A stretch of 64,000 nucleotides of DNA, from the NCBI RefSeq assembly GCF_030694085.1, contig NZ_JAUXZE010000085.1:1-64000 (forward strand), written 5' to 3'. Below the pieces are notes generated by a model, which worked only from the letters and a program-made list of their open reading frames with translations, searched no databases and was not told the DNA's origin. Positions 43,537-53,387 of this stretch are shown here, piece after piece. Source of the DNA: Tabrizicola sp. GTDB lineage: Bacteria > Pseudomonadota > Alphaproteobacteria > Rhodobacterales > Rhodobacteraceae. A program made the position numbers and the translations under genes. Each line of letters opens with the position of its first letter. The first letter of the stretch is position 1.

Positions 43537-44058
43537 TTAACCCCGCGCCCGCTCGCGCTTCAGCTTTTCCATCTTCCGCGTGATCATCTGGCGCTTCAGC
43601 GGCCCGAGGTAATCGATGAAGAGCTTGCCATCCAGGTGGTCGATCTCGTGCTGCACACAGGTTGCCCAAAGACCCGCAAACTGCCGTTCCTGCACCTCGC
43701 CATCCAGTCCCAGCCAGCGCACCTTCACTTCGGCCGGCCGCTTTACGTCGGCATATTGGTCGGGGATCGAAAGGCACCCTTCCTCATAGGTGGACAGGTC
43801 TTCGGAAGCCCAGATCACCTCGGGGTTGACCAGTGCCATCGGCTCTGGCTCGCCGTCCTTGATGCAGTCCATCACGATGATCCGCTTCGTTACTCCGACC
43901 TGCGGCGCGGCAAGGCCGATGCCAGGGGCATCGTACATCGTCTCCAGCATGTCGGCGGCAAGCTGCCGGATCTCGGGCGTGATTTCGGCCACGGGATCGC
44001 AGAGCTTCTTGAGGCGCGGGTCAGGATGGATAAGGATAGGGCGGATCATGTCAGCCAT
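43537..44058 (-). CDS. def: Peptide deformylase
   Basis: GIGLAAPQVG, EGCLSIPD, QHEIDHLDGKLFIDYLGPLKRQMI. Confidence 0.96.
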   Translation of the reverse strand: MADMIRPILIHPDPRLKKLCDPVAEITPEIRQLAADMLETMYDAPGIGLAAPQVGVTKRIIVMDCIKDGEPEPMALVNPEVIWASEDLSTYEEGCLSIPDQYADVKRPAEVKVRWLGLDGEVQERQFAGLWATCVQHEIDHLDGKLFIDYLGPLKRQMITRKMEKLKRERARG

Positions 44059-44224
44059 CTACGAAAGCGGCCCCGTCATGGCAAGAGGAACGCGGTGATG
44101 TCAAAGCGGAACGATCGGTAAAATCCGAAAGAACCCAGTCCCGCCATTCTGTTTTCGTGTGGGACAGAGTTCTGAATATACGATGATAAAAGGGATGACT
44201 TCCCGACAATGATGGAATAATCGG

Positions 44225-45427
44225 ATGAACATCCCAACCAACAGGCCGACCGACATGACCTTCGATACCCCCATCTCCCGTGCCGGGTCCCACTGCGTCA
44301 AGTGGGACATGCTGGAACCGCTTTATGGCTTCAAGGCTGACGAGGGCCTTGCCATGTGGGTCGCGGACATGGAATTCCGCCCCCCGCAAGTCGTGCAGGA
44401 CGCACTGCAGAAGATGCTCGACCACGGGGTCTATGGCTATTTCGGCGACGACCGCGCCTATCTTGACGCGATCCGCTGGTGGATGGCCAACCGCCACGGC
44501 TGGGAGGTGCAGCCCGACTGGATCTTCACCACCCACGGCCTTGTCAACGGCACCGCGCTTTGCATCCAAAGCTACACCCAGCCGGGCGATGCGGTGATCC
44601 TGATGACCCCCGTCTACCACGCTTTTGCACGCGTCATCAAAGCCGCCGGACGTGACGTGCTGGAATGTCCCCTGCTCCTGCAGGACGGCCTTGCGCAGCT
44701 GGACATCGCGGGATGGGAGGCACGCCTGACAGGGCGGGAAAAGATGCTGATCCTCTGCTCGCCGCACAACCCCGGCGGTCGGGTCTGGACGGGCGATGAA
44801 CTACGCCAGATCGCTGGTTTCTGCGTCAGGCACGACCTGATCCTGGTCTCGGACGAGATCCACCACGACCTCGTCTTCCCCGGCCAGACGCATACCGTCA
44901 TGGCGCTCGCCGCGCCCCAGATCGCCGACCGGCTGGTGATGATGACGGCCACGACCAAGACCTTCAACATCGCCGGCGCGCATATCGGCAACGTCATCAT
45001 CGCCGACCCCGCCCTGCGCAAGACCTTCGCCGGGACAATCAACGCGCTTGGCATCTCGCCCAACTCCTTCGGCATGCACATGGCGACGGCTGCCTACTCG
45101 CCCGAAGGGGCGGCCTGGGTCGACGCGCTGATGCGCTATCTCGACGGCAACCGGAAGCTCTTCGACGAGGGCATCGCAAGGATCCCCGGCCTGACGTCGA
45201 CCCCGCTGGAGGCGACCTATCTGGCCTGGGTCGATTTCTCGGGCACCGGCATGGCCCCGGCCGAGTTCATCGACAGGGTCGAGAAGCAGGCCAAGATCGC
45301 CACCAACCACGGCGCGGCCTTCGGGACCGGCGGCGAGACCTTCCTCCGCTTCAACCTTGCCTGTCCGCGCGTTCAGGTGGTCGAGGCGGTCTCTCGGCTG
45401 GAAAGGGCCTTCGCCGACCTTCAATGA
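44225..45427 (+). CDS. MalY/PatB family PLP-dependent aminotransferase / C-S lyase
   Basis: MWVADMEFRPP...CSPHNPGGRVW...MTATTKTFNIAG. Confidence 0.93.
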   Translation: MNIPTNRPTDMTFDTPISRAGSHCVKWDMLEPLYGFKADEGLAMWVADMEFRPPQVVQDALQKMLDHGVYGYFGDDRAYLDAIRWWMANRHGWEVQPDWIFTTHGLVNGTALCIQSYTQPGDAVILMTPVYHAFARVIKAAGRDVLECPLLLQDGLAQLDIAGWEARLTGREKMLILCSPHNPGGRVWTGDELRQIAGFCVRHDLILVSDEIHHDLVFPGQTHTVMALAAPQIADRLVMMTATTKTFNIAGAHIGNVIIADPALRKTFAGTINALGISPNSFGMHMATAAYSPEGAAWVDALMRYLDGNRKLFDEGIARIPGLTSTPLEATYLAWVDFSGTGMAPAEFIDRVEKQAKIATNHGAAFGTGGETFLRFNLACPRVQVVEAVSRLERAFADLQ

Positions 45428-45957
45428 CCCGGCTCCTGCGGCTTCTGCTTTATCTCTGTCTGCTGATCGGTCTGGGCTTCATTGCGGCCTCGCTCTACAG
45501 CCCGATGCGTCCGCTTCCGCCGCCGCCACCCTTGACGGGTCAGGTAGACCATATCGTGATCGAAAAGGCCGCACGCCGGATGCAGCTCTTTCAGGGCGGT
45601 GAGCCCGTCCGCACCTACCGCATCGCGCTAGGCTTCACCCCCGACGGCGACAAGGAACGGCAGGGCGACGGCAAGACACCCGAAGGCGAATTCACCGTCG
45701 ACCGCCGGAATTCTGAAAGCGCTTTTCATCTGTCTATCGGCCTGGACTATCCGCGCCCAGCGGACGTCAGGCAAGCCTCAATGGGCGGCTACTCCCCCGG
45801 CGGCGACATCTTCATCCACGGCCAACCGAACGCGCTGCCGGACGGGCTGAAGATCAAGGGCGACTGGACAGCCGGGTGCATCGCCGTGACCAATGCCGAA
45901 ATCCGGGAAATCTGGGCCGTCACCCCCGTCGGCACCAAGGTCGTAATTCGCCCCTGA
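45424..45957 (+). CDS. L,D-transpeptidase family protein
   Basis: YkuD-like: IFIHGQPN...KGDWTAGCIAVTNAEIREIW. Confidence 0.92.
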   Translation: MTRLLRLLLYLCLLIGLGFIAASLYSPMRPLPPPPPLTGQVDHIVIEKAARRMQLFQGGEPVRTYRIALGFTPDGDKERQGDGKTPEGEFTVDRRNSESAFHLSIGLDYPRPADVRQASMGGYSPGGDIFIHGQPNALPDGLKIKGDWTAGCIAVTNAEIREIWAVTPVGTKVVIRP

Positions 45958-45980
45958 GGGCTCGTCGAATGACTTCGTCA

Positions 45981-46026
45981 CTCCTCGCTGGCTCCGACGA
46001 GAAGACGAAGTCGCACAAGGAGGTTT
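45981..46026. repeat. Dispersed repeat, copy matching 37123-37159
   Basis: GGCTCCGACGAGAAGACGAAGTCGCACAAGGAGGTTT; upstream GACTTCGTC pairs with GACGAAGTC. Confidence 0.75.
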
Positions 46027-46030
46027 AGGC

Positions 46031-46384
46031 TTATGCCTTGGGCAGATAGCCTACCGGCGCGTTTTCGTCGCGCCAGAAGTCCAGGGGCGCACGGTCCGAC
46101 ACGGCCGTAGCGCGCTTGAAGTCACAGACCAGTTCGCCGTTGTCGATGCTCGAGGCCATAATCAGGCACTGGAAGACGTGCCGCGACCCGTCATAGACAT
46201 CGACCAGCCCCCGGAGCTTTCCGGGCGAGAAATCCGCATCCAGCGCAAAGCCGTTGTCCCAGAAACGCAGCACCGGATAGACCGCGTCACCGACCTGCAC
46301 CCGCAGACGCGACTTGCGCTTCATATCCCGCTTCCGCGCGGCCTCAAGCCCTTCGCGCACATATGTTGGCAGAAATTCAAGCAT
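46031..46384 (-). CDS. Conserved hypothetical protein, possibly PilZ-like
   Basis: 117 aa; KRKSRLRVQVGDAVYPVLRFWDNGFALDAD. Confidence 0.5.
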   Translation of the reverse strand: MLEFLPTYVREGLEAARKRDMKRKSRLRVQVGDAVYPVLRFWDNGFALDADFSPGKLRGLVDVYDGSRHVFQCLIMASSIDNGELVCDFKRATAVSDRAPLDFWRDENAPVGYLPKA

Positions 46385-46607
46385 GGCAGCCTCGACCTCT
46401 CCCCAAGCTCAATTCTGGAGTGGACCCGCAGAAAAGCAAGCTGCCACAAGGGTATTACCTGAATGTGAACCCGGTATGTCGGCCGGGACACGGATTTGCG
46501 CAACCCCAAGTTGATCCCGCGGGCGGCGAGCCATGCTGCGCAGCGAAATCGCAGCAAGTTGCGGGAACGACTTGCGAATCACCGGCGGCCTGCCGATAGC
46601 CCTTCGC

Positions 46608-47507
46608 ATGATCCTGATCTTCGCCCTCCTGCTTGATGCTGCCTTTGGCGAGCCGCGGTGGCTCTGGGACCGTCTGCCCCATCCCGCCGTCCTGATGGGC
46701 CGCCTGGTCGGCTGGTGCGACCAACGCTTCAACCGCGACGGCGAGTTGAAGCTGAAGGGCACCGTTGTGGCTGCGGGCCTTGCGCTGACCGGCCTCATTG
46801 TGGGTTGGCTTATCCAGCTAATCCCTGACCACGGCCTCGTCGAGGCGATCGCAGTTGCGATCCTTGTTGCACAGAAGAGCCTTGTCGAACACGTCCGCGC
46901 CGTCGCCACCGCCCTTCGCCGCTCGATCCCCGAGGGTCGCCAGGCCGTTGCCATGATTGTCGGGCGCGACACCGCTCAGATGACCGGCCCCGACATCTCC
47001 CGCGCCGCCATCGAAAGTGCGGCCGAAAACCTGTCCGACGGCGTCGTGGCCCCGGTCTTCTGGTACCTGGTCCTGGGCCTGCCCGGCATCCTTGCCTACA
47101 AGCTGGTCAACACCGCCGACAGCATGATCGGCCACCTGACGCCCCGCTACAAGGATTTCGGCTGGGCCTCCGCGCGCCTCGACGATGTCCTGAACCTCAT
47201 TCCGGCCCGCTTGACGGCCCTGCTCATCGCGCTGTCGCACGGCTGGCTTGATCCCTCACCCATCCTTCGGGACGCGCCAAAGCACCGCAGCCCCAATGCG
47301 GGCTGGCCCGAAAGCGCGCTTGCCCCGGTCCTGAACGTCGCCCTATCGGGTCCCCGCAGCTACAACGGCGCCCGCAAGGACTACCCCTGGGTCTGGCCCG
47401 AAGGCCGCCGCGATCCGGGTGCCGACGACATCGACGCCGCCGCCGATGCGCTGTGGCGGGTTTGGGCTGCCGTCCTTGCGGTTGCCGTTCTGGTAGCGCT
47501 CACCTAA
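46608..47507 (+). CDS. cbiB: Adenosylcobinamide-phosphate synthase
   Basis: LLLDAAFGEPRWLWDRLPHPAVLMGRL; ESAAENLSDGVVAPVFWY; NTADSMIGHLTPRYKDFGWASARLDD. Confidence 0.94.
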   Translation: MILIFALLLDAAFGEPRWLWDRLPHPAVLMGRLVGWCDQRFNRDGELKLKGTVVAAGLALTGLIVGWLIQLIPDHGLVEAIAVAILVAQKSLVEHVRAVATALRRSIPEGRQAVAMIVGRDTAQMTGPDISRAAIESAAENLSDGVVAPVFWYLVLGLPGILAYKLVNTADSMIGHLTPRYKDFGWASARLDDVLNLIPARLTALLIALSHGWLDPSPILRDAPKHRSPNAGWPESALAPVLNVALSGPRSYNGARKDYPWVWPEGRRDPGADDIDAAADALWRVWAAVLAVAVLVALT

Positions 47508-47532
47508 CTTCTCCGAAACACCCGGAGACCCG

Positions 47533-48690
47533 ATGCGCGCCGCCGTTCTTGCCCTGCTCATGACCAGCCCCGCCGCCGCGGCCCCCTGTGGCGGCGACTT
47601 TGACACCTTCCTGCAGGCAATGGAGGCCGAGGCGGTTGCCGCCGGTGTCCCCGCCGACAAGGCCGCCGAATTCTTCGCAGGAGCGCGCCCGGACCCCAAA
47701 GTGCTTAAGGCCGACCGCTCCCAAGGTGTCTTCCGCAAGACCTTTCTCGACTTCTCGCAGTCGCTGATCTCCAAGCAGCGCCTGTCGACCGCCCGGTCAA
47801 AGTCCGAGGCGCTGAACGAAATCTTCACCCGCGCTGAAACCGACTACGGCGTCTCACGCGGCATCCTCCTGGCCTTTTGGGCCTTCGAGACCGACTTCGG
47901 ACAAGTGCAGGGCGATTTCAACACCCGCAACGCCCTTCTTACCCTTGCGCATGACTGCCGCAGGCCCGAACTGTTCCAGCCGCAGGTCTTGGCAGCCGCC
48001 CAGCTTCATGCGCTGGACGAATTCGACCTGAACACGACCGGCGCCTGGGCGGGCGAGATCGGCATGGTCCAGATGCTGCCGAAAGACATTCTTGAGCGTG
48101 GCATCGACGGCGACGGCGACGGGTTGATCCTGCTCAAGACCTCGCAGGCCGACGCGATCCTGTCGGGCGCGCGGATGCTGCAACATCACGGCTGGCGCGC
48201 GGGCGAGCCCTGGCTGGTCGAAGTCACCCTGCCCGAAAGCTTCGACTGGTCGCAAACCGGCCTCGATACCGAAAAGCCCATTCAGGACTGGGAGGCCCTT
48301 GGCGTAACCTCGCGCAACGGGCCGCTAACCTCTGGCCTCTCTGCCTCGATCCTGCTCCCCCAGGGCCGCAAAGGTCCGGCCTTCCTGGCCTATCCGAACT
48401 ACCGCGTGCTTTTCGAATGGAACAAGAGCTTCGTCTACGTCACCACCGCCGCCTACTTCGCCACTCGGATCGAGGGAGCCAAGCCCTACGTGGCGGGCAA
48501 CCCAGACCCGGCGCTGGAACTGGAACAGATGAAGGCGCTGCAAGAGAAACTTGCGGCGCTTGGCCATGATGTCGGCCAGATCGACGGCATCCTGGGCGCG
48601 GGCACCCGCACTGCCGTGCAGAAGGAACAGTCTCGCCTTGGCCTGCCCGCCGATGGTTGGCCCAACCGCGCCCTTCTGGATGCGCTCTGA
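47533..48690 (+). CDS. Lytic murein transglycosylase (MltB-like) with C-terminal peptidoglycan-binding domain
   Basis: Signal peptide; FWAFETDFGQVQGDFNTRNALLTLAHDCRRPE; C-terminal PGBD. Confidence 0.92.
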   Translation: MRAAVLALLMTSPAAAAPCGGDFDTFLQAMEAEAVAAGVPADKAAEFFAGARPDPKVLKADRSQGVFRKTFLDFSQSLISKQRLSTARSKSEALNEIFTRAETDYGVSRGILLAFWAFETDFGQVQGDFNTRNALLTLAHDCRRPELFQPQVLAAAQLHALDEFDLNTTGAWAGEIGMVQMLPKDILERGIDGDGDGLILLKTSQADAILSGARMLQHHGWRAGEPWLVEVTLPESFDWSQTGLDTEKPIQDWEALGVTSRNGPLTSGLSASILLPQGRKGPAFLAYPNYRVLFEWNKSFVYVTTAAYFATRIEGAKPYVAGNPDPALELEQMKALQEKLAALGHDVGQIDGILGAGTRTAVQKEQSRLGLPADGWPNRALLDAL

Positions 48691-49604
48691 TGGCCACGTG
48701 GAGCCTTGTCGCCACCGTCAAGGCCCCCGAGGAGAAGGTCCTTGCCTTCGCCGCGCATCACCTGTTGCTGGGGGCCGAGCATCTTTGGCTTTTCTTCGAC
48801 GATCCCACCCAGCCGGTCCCCGAACCACTGGCCCGGCACCCCCGCGTCACCGTGACCCTCTGCGATGAGGACCACTGGCTTCGCACCAGCAAGAAGCGCC
48901 CGCCGCAGCATCAGAACCGCCAGACCCAGAACGCGCGCCTGACCTACCGCGAGCTGGTCACCTCGGACTGGATCGTCCACATCGACGTCGACGAGTTTCT
49001 GCTGACCCCGCGCCCCATCGCCGCGATCCTGGATGACACCCCCGCAGATACCATCGCCATGCGGCTGGAACCGTACGAGGCGATGCACGACCCGCTCTTG
49101 CCAGACGACATCTACACCGCGCGCGAATTTCGCGGGGCGCTGCGCCACGAACACTGGCCGCGCCGCCGCGCCGCACTTGGCCCCTATCGCAAGATCATCC
49201 GGGACGGCATCCTGTCGCACAGCGTCGGCAAGGCGATGTACCGCACTCGCGTCCCCGGCCTTCTGCCGAGGCTGCACGCCGTGATGGTGAACAAGGAAAT
49301 CGTCTCCCCCGCGAACTGGCAGCCCGAGATCAAGCTTCTGCACTTCCACGCCCAGGACAAGGCCGCCTGGCTGGCCGCCGTGCCCTTTCGCATAAGCAAG
49401 GGGGCCTATCAGTTCCGCCCCGAATTGCAGGCCTTCCTCGCCGAGGCAACGCCCGAGGACATCGACCGCTTCTACCGCCGCACCCAGGTCCTGTCGGTCG
49501 ATGTCCGCGACGACCTTGTGGCCGTGGGTCGCGTGATTCTCGCCGACCTCGGCCTGCGCCCGAAGGTGAAGGCCTTGCGAGACGGGCTGCTCCAGGACCT
49601 CTGA
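48690..49604 (+). CDS. Glycosyltransferase family 2-like protein
   Basis: 304 aa; VATVKAPEEKVLAFAAHHLLLGAEHLWLFFDDP...DWIVHIDVDEFLL; TGATG overlap with upstream gene. Confidence 0.78.
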   Translation: MATWSLVATVKAPEEKVLAFAAHHLLLGAEHLWLFFDDPTQPVPEPLARHPRVTVTLCDEDHWLRTSKKRPPQHQNRQTQNARLTYRELVTSDWIVHIDVDEFLLTPRPIAAILDDTPADTIAMRLEPYEAMHDPLLPDDIYTAREFRGALRHEHWPRRRAALGPYRKIIRDGILSHSVGKAMYRTRVPGLLPRLHAVMVNKEIVSPANWQPEIKLLHFHAQDKAAWLAAVPFRISKGAYQFRPELQAFLAEATPEDIDRFYRRTQVLSVDVRDDLVAVGRVILADLGLRPKVKALRDGLLQDL

Positions 49605-49606
49605 CC

Positions 49607-49990
49607 CTAGATTGTGTTCACCAGCATCAGCGCGGCGCGGCGGAAGGTCGCCATGATCTCCTCGCGTTCCTTCTGGGCAACCTCGGTCTCGACCATCGCC
49701 CGCTGCATCACCGCCAGCCAATCCTCGGCGTCCTGACGCCGGATCTCCACATGCGCGTGGATCTCGCGCAGGTTCATGTGGCCGTGCAGTTCGTGGTAAT
49801 AGCGCCGTCCACCGAAGAAACCGCAAAGGAAGTTGAACTGTTCCGGCCGGACATGGGACAACCCGTGCCCCTTCTGGTGCATCTCCATGATCCTGCTGCC
49901 CTGCGGCAGCGTCTCGATCAGGTCGTAGAAGTGGTTCACCAGCAGATGAACCTGACCTTCGCCACCAATCCGGTTGATCATCGGCTCCAT
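49607..49990 (-). CDS. Truncated hemoglobin (group II-like)
   Basis: 127 aa; FLCGFFGGRRYYHELHGHMNLREIHAHVEI with proximal His; EDWLAVM (G8 Trp). Confidence 0.82.
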   Translation of the reverse strand: MEPMINRIGGEGQVHLLVNHFYDLIETLPQGSRIMEMHQKGHGLSHVRPEQFNFLCGFFGGRRYYHELHGHMNLREIHAHVEIRRQDAEDWLAVMQRAMVETEVAQKEREEIMATFRRAALMLVNTI

Positions 49991-49994
49991 GGCA

Positions 49995-52364
49995 TCAGCT
50001 CTGCGGTCGGGTCTTCTTGGGGTCGTAGTGCGACAGGGGCACGATCACCGCTGGCAGCCGTTTCTGCTGGCCGTCCAGCTTGCCCACCTCAAGCGCCGTG
50101 CCCACCTCGGCATGCGCCACATCCACCCGCGCCAGCGCGATGTTCTTGCCCAAGGTGGGCGAGCGGACCGAAGAGGTCACCTCCCCCACCTGCGCGCGGC
50201 CCACATGCAGGCAATCGCCATGCCCCACATCGACATTGGCGTCGATTTCCAGCCCGACGAACTTGCGCGACGGATGCTCTTTCCGCCGGATCAGAGCCTC
50301 ACGCCCGATGAAATCATCCGTCTTCGACTTCAAGGGCACGGTAAAGCCGATCCCGGCCTCGAACGGGTCGGTCTGGTCACTGAAATCATAGCCCGCGAAG
50401 ATCAGCCCCGCTTCGATCCGCACCATGTCCAGCGCCTGCAACCCCATCGGCCGCAGGCCCAGATCCTCACCATTGGCCCAGACCGCATCATAGACCGCGC
50501 TGCCGTCCTTGGGGTGGCAGAAGATCTCGAACCCCAGTTCCCCGGTATAGCCGGTCCGTGACACCACCACCGGCGCGCCCGACAGCCCGCCCAACCGGCC
50601 CACGGTAAAGCGGAACCACCCCAGTTCCTCAATCGTCGGCTGGTGCGGCGCGGTCCAGATCATCCGCTTGATGATCTCGCGGCTGTTCGGGCCTTGAACA
50701 GCAAGGTTGTGCAACTGGTCGGTCGAGGACCGCACCATCGCCTGCAAGCCCAGCTTTTCCGCCTGCTCGCGGATCCACACGCCGCCATAATCGTCACCGC
50801 CGATCCAGCGGAACTGGTCGCGGCCCAGCCGGAACGCCGTGCCGTCGTCGATCATACCGCCGTGGTCATAGCACATGGCGGAATAGACCACCTGACCCTG
50901 GCTCAGCTTCTTCATGTCGCGCGTAAGCACCCAGTTCATCAGGGCTTCCGCATCCGGCCCGGTCACCTCGAACTTGCGCAAGGGCGACAGGTCCAGCACC
51001 ACAGCCGCCTGACGGCAGGCCCAGTATTCCTCCAGCGCGCCGTTCTGCGAATAGGCCTGCGCCAGCCAGTAGCCTTTGTATTCCACCACATTGCGGGTCT
51101 TCTGGCTGATCCGGTCGTGGAAGGCGGTTTCCTTGGTCATCTTCGGCTCCGAAGCGGGCGTGGGGCGATAGGCGATGGAACGGGAGAACTTCTCCGCGCC
51201 CGAATAGGTGCGGACGTGGATATCGCTGAGATACCAGCCATTCGCGGGCGAGGTGTCGTCGGGACAGGCCGAATTGACGCAGACGATATCGGTCAGCGCC
51301 CGGAACAGCACATAGTCGCCCGGCCGCGACCAGGGTTCGTCGCTGATCAGAACCCCATGTGAATCGATGTTCGTATTGAAGAACAGGTTCACCGCCATCC
51401 AGCCCGGGCGCGGGTCGACCCCATGCTGCGCCAGCGCCTTGTTGAAGTTGTCCGAGCAGTTCACATGCCCCGGATAGCCGATATCGTCGTAGTATTTCGA
51501 CGCGCAGGCCATCGCGAAGGCATCATGCCGCCCTACGGTATCCTGCACCACCTCGACCAATGGCACCCAGTCCTGGTCGAAGTATTTCGAATGGAGGCCG
51601 GGCATCGAATAGGCGTGCCCCATCAGCGTCCGGCTGGTCGTCACGTCCAGCGCGTGCTGCAAACCCTTGTCCAGCTTGCGCGCGTCGAAGCACTGGAAAT
51701 CGGTGCATTGCCGACCATCGACGTCAAGGATCTGGATATAGTCGCCAGCCTTTACGAAATAGCTCTCCGCCGTCGCCGACTTGACCCGCAGGTCAAGGAT
51801 CGGATCAGCCAGCGGATCCGGCAAGTCATAATTTCCGACCATCCGCGGCTTCGCCCGCTGCACCAGCAGCGTCACCTGCGTCGCCGTATCCTGCGCCTCG
51901 GGCGCCATCGGCAGACCCGGCGCGCAGACGACCAGCCAACCCTCGTCCAGAGCCACCAGCTCGGCCCGCGTTCCCGCCGGGGTCTCGGCACCGAACAACC
52001 GTAGCGCGGACGGCTTCGTCAGGTCGATGCGACGTACGTCCAGCCCCTTGCGCAGCCGCCTCAGACTTTCGTCACCCTGGGCCAACATCGCCTTCAGCCC
52101 CTCGGCCAAGGAGTTCGACGCCTGCCCCAGGATCGCCGCATCGATGCGCCCGTCCTTCGCTGCAGCAACCAGTTCCACCGGCTGACCGCCCTCGTCGTTC
52201 ACCAGGGTCAGCCGATCGCCCGCCATCAACTGCAACAGGACCGCGCCACCACCGGGCACCACGTGTCGCTCTTGCCCATGATGACGCGAGAACCCTTGCG
52301 GTGTCAGAATCCTCGACGGTCGCGGTGGTCCCGGAGGAACCGAAGGATAAATCAGGTCAAGCAT
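49995..52364 (-). CDS. tdm: DUF1989-GcvT fusion, likely trimethylamine-N-oxide demethylase
   Basis: 789 aa; N-terminal DUF1989-like (YIQILDVDGRQCTDFQCFD...HVNCSDNF...DIVCVNSACPDDTSPANGW) and C-terminal GcvT (SRTGYTGELGFEIF); near tmm and dmm-like genes. Confidence 0.82.
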   Translation of the reverse strand: MLDLIYPSVPPGPPRPSRILTPQGFSRHHGQERHVVPGGGAVLLQLMAGDRLTLVNDEGGQPVELVAAAKDGRIDAAILGQASNSLAEGLKAMLAQGDESLRRLRKGLDVRRIDLTKPSALRLFGAETPAGTRAELVALDEGWLVVCAPGLPMAPEAQDTATQVTLLVQRAKPRMVGNYDLPDPLADPILDLRVKSATAESYFVKAGDYIQILDVDGRQCTDFQCFDARKLDKGLQHALDVTTSRTLMGHAYSMPGLHSKYFDQDWVPLVEVVQDTVGRHDAFAMACASKYYDDIGYPGHVNCSDNFNKALAQHGVDPRPGWMAVNLFFNTNIDSHGVLISDEPWSRPGDYVLFRALTDIVCVNSACPDDTSPANGWYLSDIHVRTYSGAEKFSRSIAYRPTPASEPKMTKETAFHDRISQKTRNVVEYKGYWLAQAYSQNGALEEYWACRQAAVVLDLSPLRKFEVTGPDAEALMNWVLTRDMKKLSQGQVVYSAMCYDHGGMIDDGTAFRLGRDQFRWIGGDDYGGVWIREQAEKLGLQAMVRSSTDQLHNLAVQGPNSREIIKRMIWTAPHQPTIEELGWFRFTVGRLGGLSGAPVVVSRTGYTGELGFEIFCHPKDGSAVYDAVWANGEDLGLRPMGLQALDMVRIEAGLIFAGYDFSDQTDPFEAGIGFTVPLKSKTDDFIGREALIRRKEHPSRKFVGLEIDANVDVGHGDCLHVGRAQVGEVTSSVRSPTLGKNIALARVDVAHAEVGTALEVGKLDGQQKRLPAVIVPLSHYDPKKTRPQS

Positions 52365-52489
52365 GACGCCCCCCGCAGCGATTCGGCTGTTGCTGCCGCA
52401 CCAGTTTAATGAGGATAAAACTTGTTCATCCACAAGAATAGCGACAGGGTAAGCCTGACACAAGCTTGGGGTTAGGGAAAAGCGCGGAA

Positions 52490-53350
52490 ATGCTGGCATT
52501 AAGCTTCGGACTCTGTGCCGCGCTCCTTTGGGCGGTGCACGATCTTCTGGCGCGGAAACTCAGCCAGGGCGCGGCACTTCTGCCGATCCTGCTTTTGGTG
52601 CTGGCGTCCGGGACAGTCGGCCTGCTGCCTGTCGCCCTGCTGACGGGCGGTTGGCAGGCGATGACCGGCGCCGCTTGGGCGGTGGCCGCTCTGTCCGGCC
52701 TTGCCTTCGCGGTGGCGATCGGCGGGCTTTACAGGGCATTCAGCCTGGCGCCGGTCCGCCTCGTGTCGCCCGTCGTCGGGGCCTATCCGCTTTTGATCCT
52801 GCTCATCGCCGTGGCCCAGGGCCGCCCCGTGTCGGGCGCAGACTGGCTCGCTGTCCTGGCCATCGTCATCGGGATCACCATCGTTGCCGTCGCCGCACGG
52901 GACGATGCACCGGACGGCTACGCCTCCAGTCCCGGCGTGGCGATGGGCTGGGCGGCAATTTCTGCCGCTGGCTTCGCCACCACCTTCGCGCTGGCGCAAG
53001 AGGCAACGCGGCTGGGGTCCGAGCTTCCGGTGATGCTGGCCGGACGGGGTGTCGCCCTGCTTGCCATCCTGGGCATGATGCTGTGGCACCGGGGCTCGCT
53101 TGCACCGCAGCGGGGACATTTCGGCGTGCTGGGTCTGATGGGCCTTCTGGACGCGCTGGCGCTGGGTCTCGTCACGGCTTCAGGTGGCCTGCCTCGGGCG
53201 GAATACGCGTCGGTCGCCTCATCGCTGTTCGGGGTCCTGACGGTTCTGCTTGCCGCCTGGTTCCTCAAGGAAAGGGTGCGACCCGTGCAATGGTCCGGCA
53301 TCGCCTGCGTCTTCGGAGGCATCGCCGTGCTTGGACTGCTGGGGGCATGA
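52490..53350 (+). CDS. EamA/DMT family transporter
   Basis: 286 aa; about 10 TM segments with duplicated EamA architecture. Confidence 0.85.
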   Translation: MLALSFGLCAALLWAVHDLLARKLSQGAALLPILLLVLASGTVGLLPVALLTGGWQAMTGAAWAVAALSGLAFAVAIGGLYRAFSLAPVRLVSPVVGAYPLLILLIAVAQGRPVSGADWLAVLAIVIGITIVAVAARDDAPDGYASSPGVAMGWAAISAAGFATTFALAQEATRLGSELPVMLAGRGVALLAILGMMLWHRGSLAPQRGHFGVLGLMGLLDALALGLVTASGGLPRAEYASVASSLFGVLTVLLAAWFLKERVRPVQWSGIACVFGGIAVLGLLGA

Positions 53351-53385
53351 GTAGGGTGGGCGGTATCGCCCACCTTACGCTTGCG
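53351..53385. repeat. Dispersed hairpin repeat copy 2 (GGTGGGCGGTATCGCCCACC core)
   Basis: Identical 20-bp core at 8645-8664; between convergent genes. Confidence 0.75.
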
Positions 53386-53387
53386 TT

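Noticed and set aside
46437-46607. Possible cobalamin riboswitch upstream of cbiB (GGCGAGCC and GGCGGCCTGCCGATAG resemble parts of the consensus and B12 box)
   Set aside because: Several highly conserved core segments (e.g. CCCCGCAACTGTAA, GCCACTGG) are not recognisable. Running Infernal with RF00174 would decide it.
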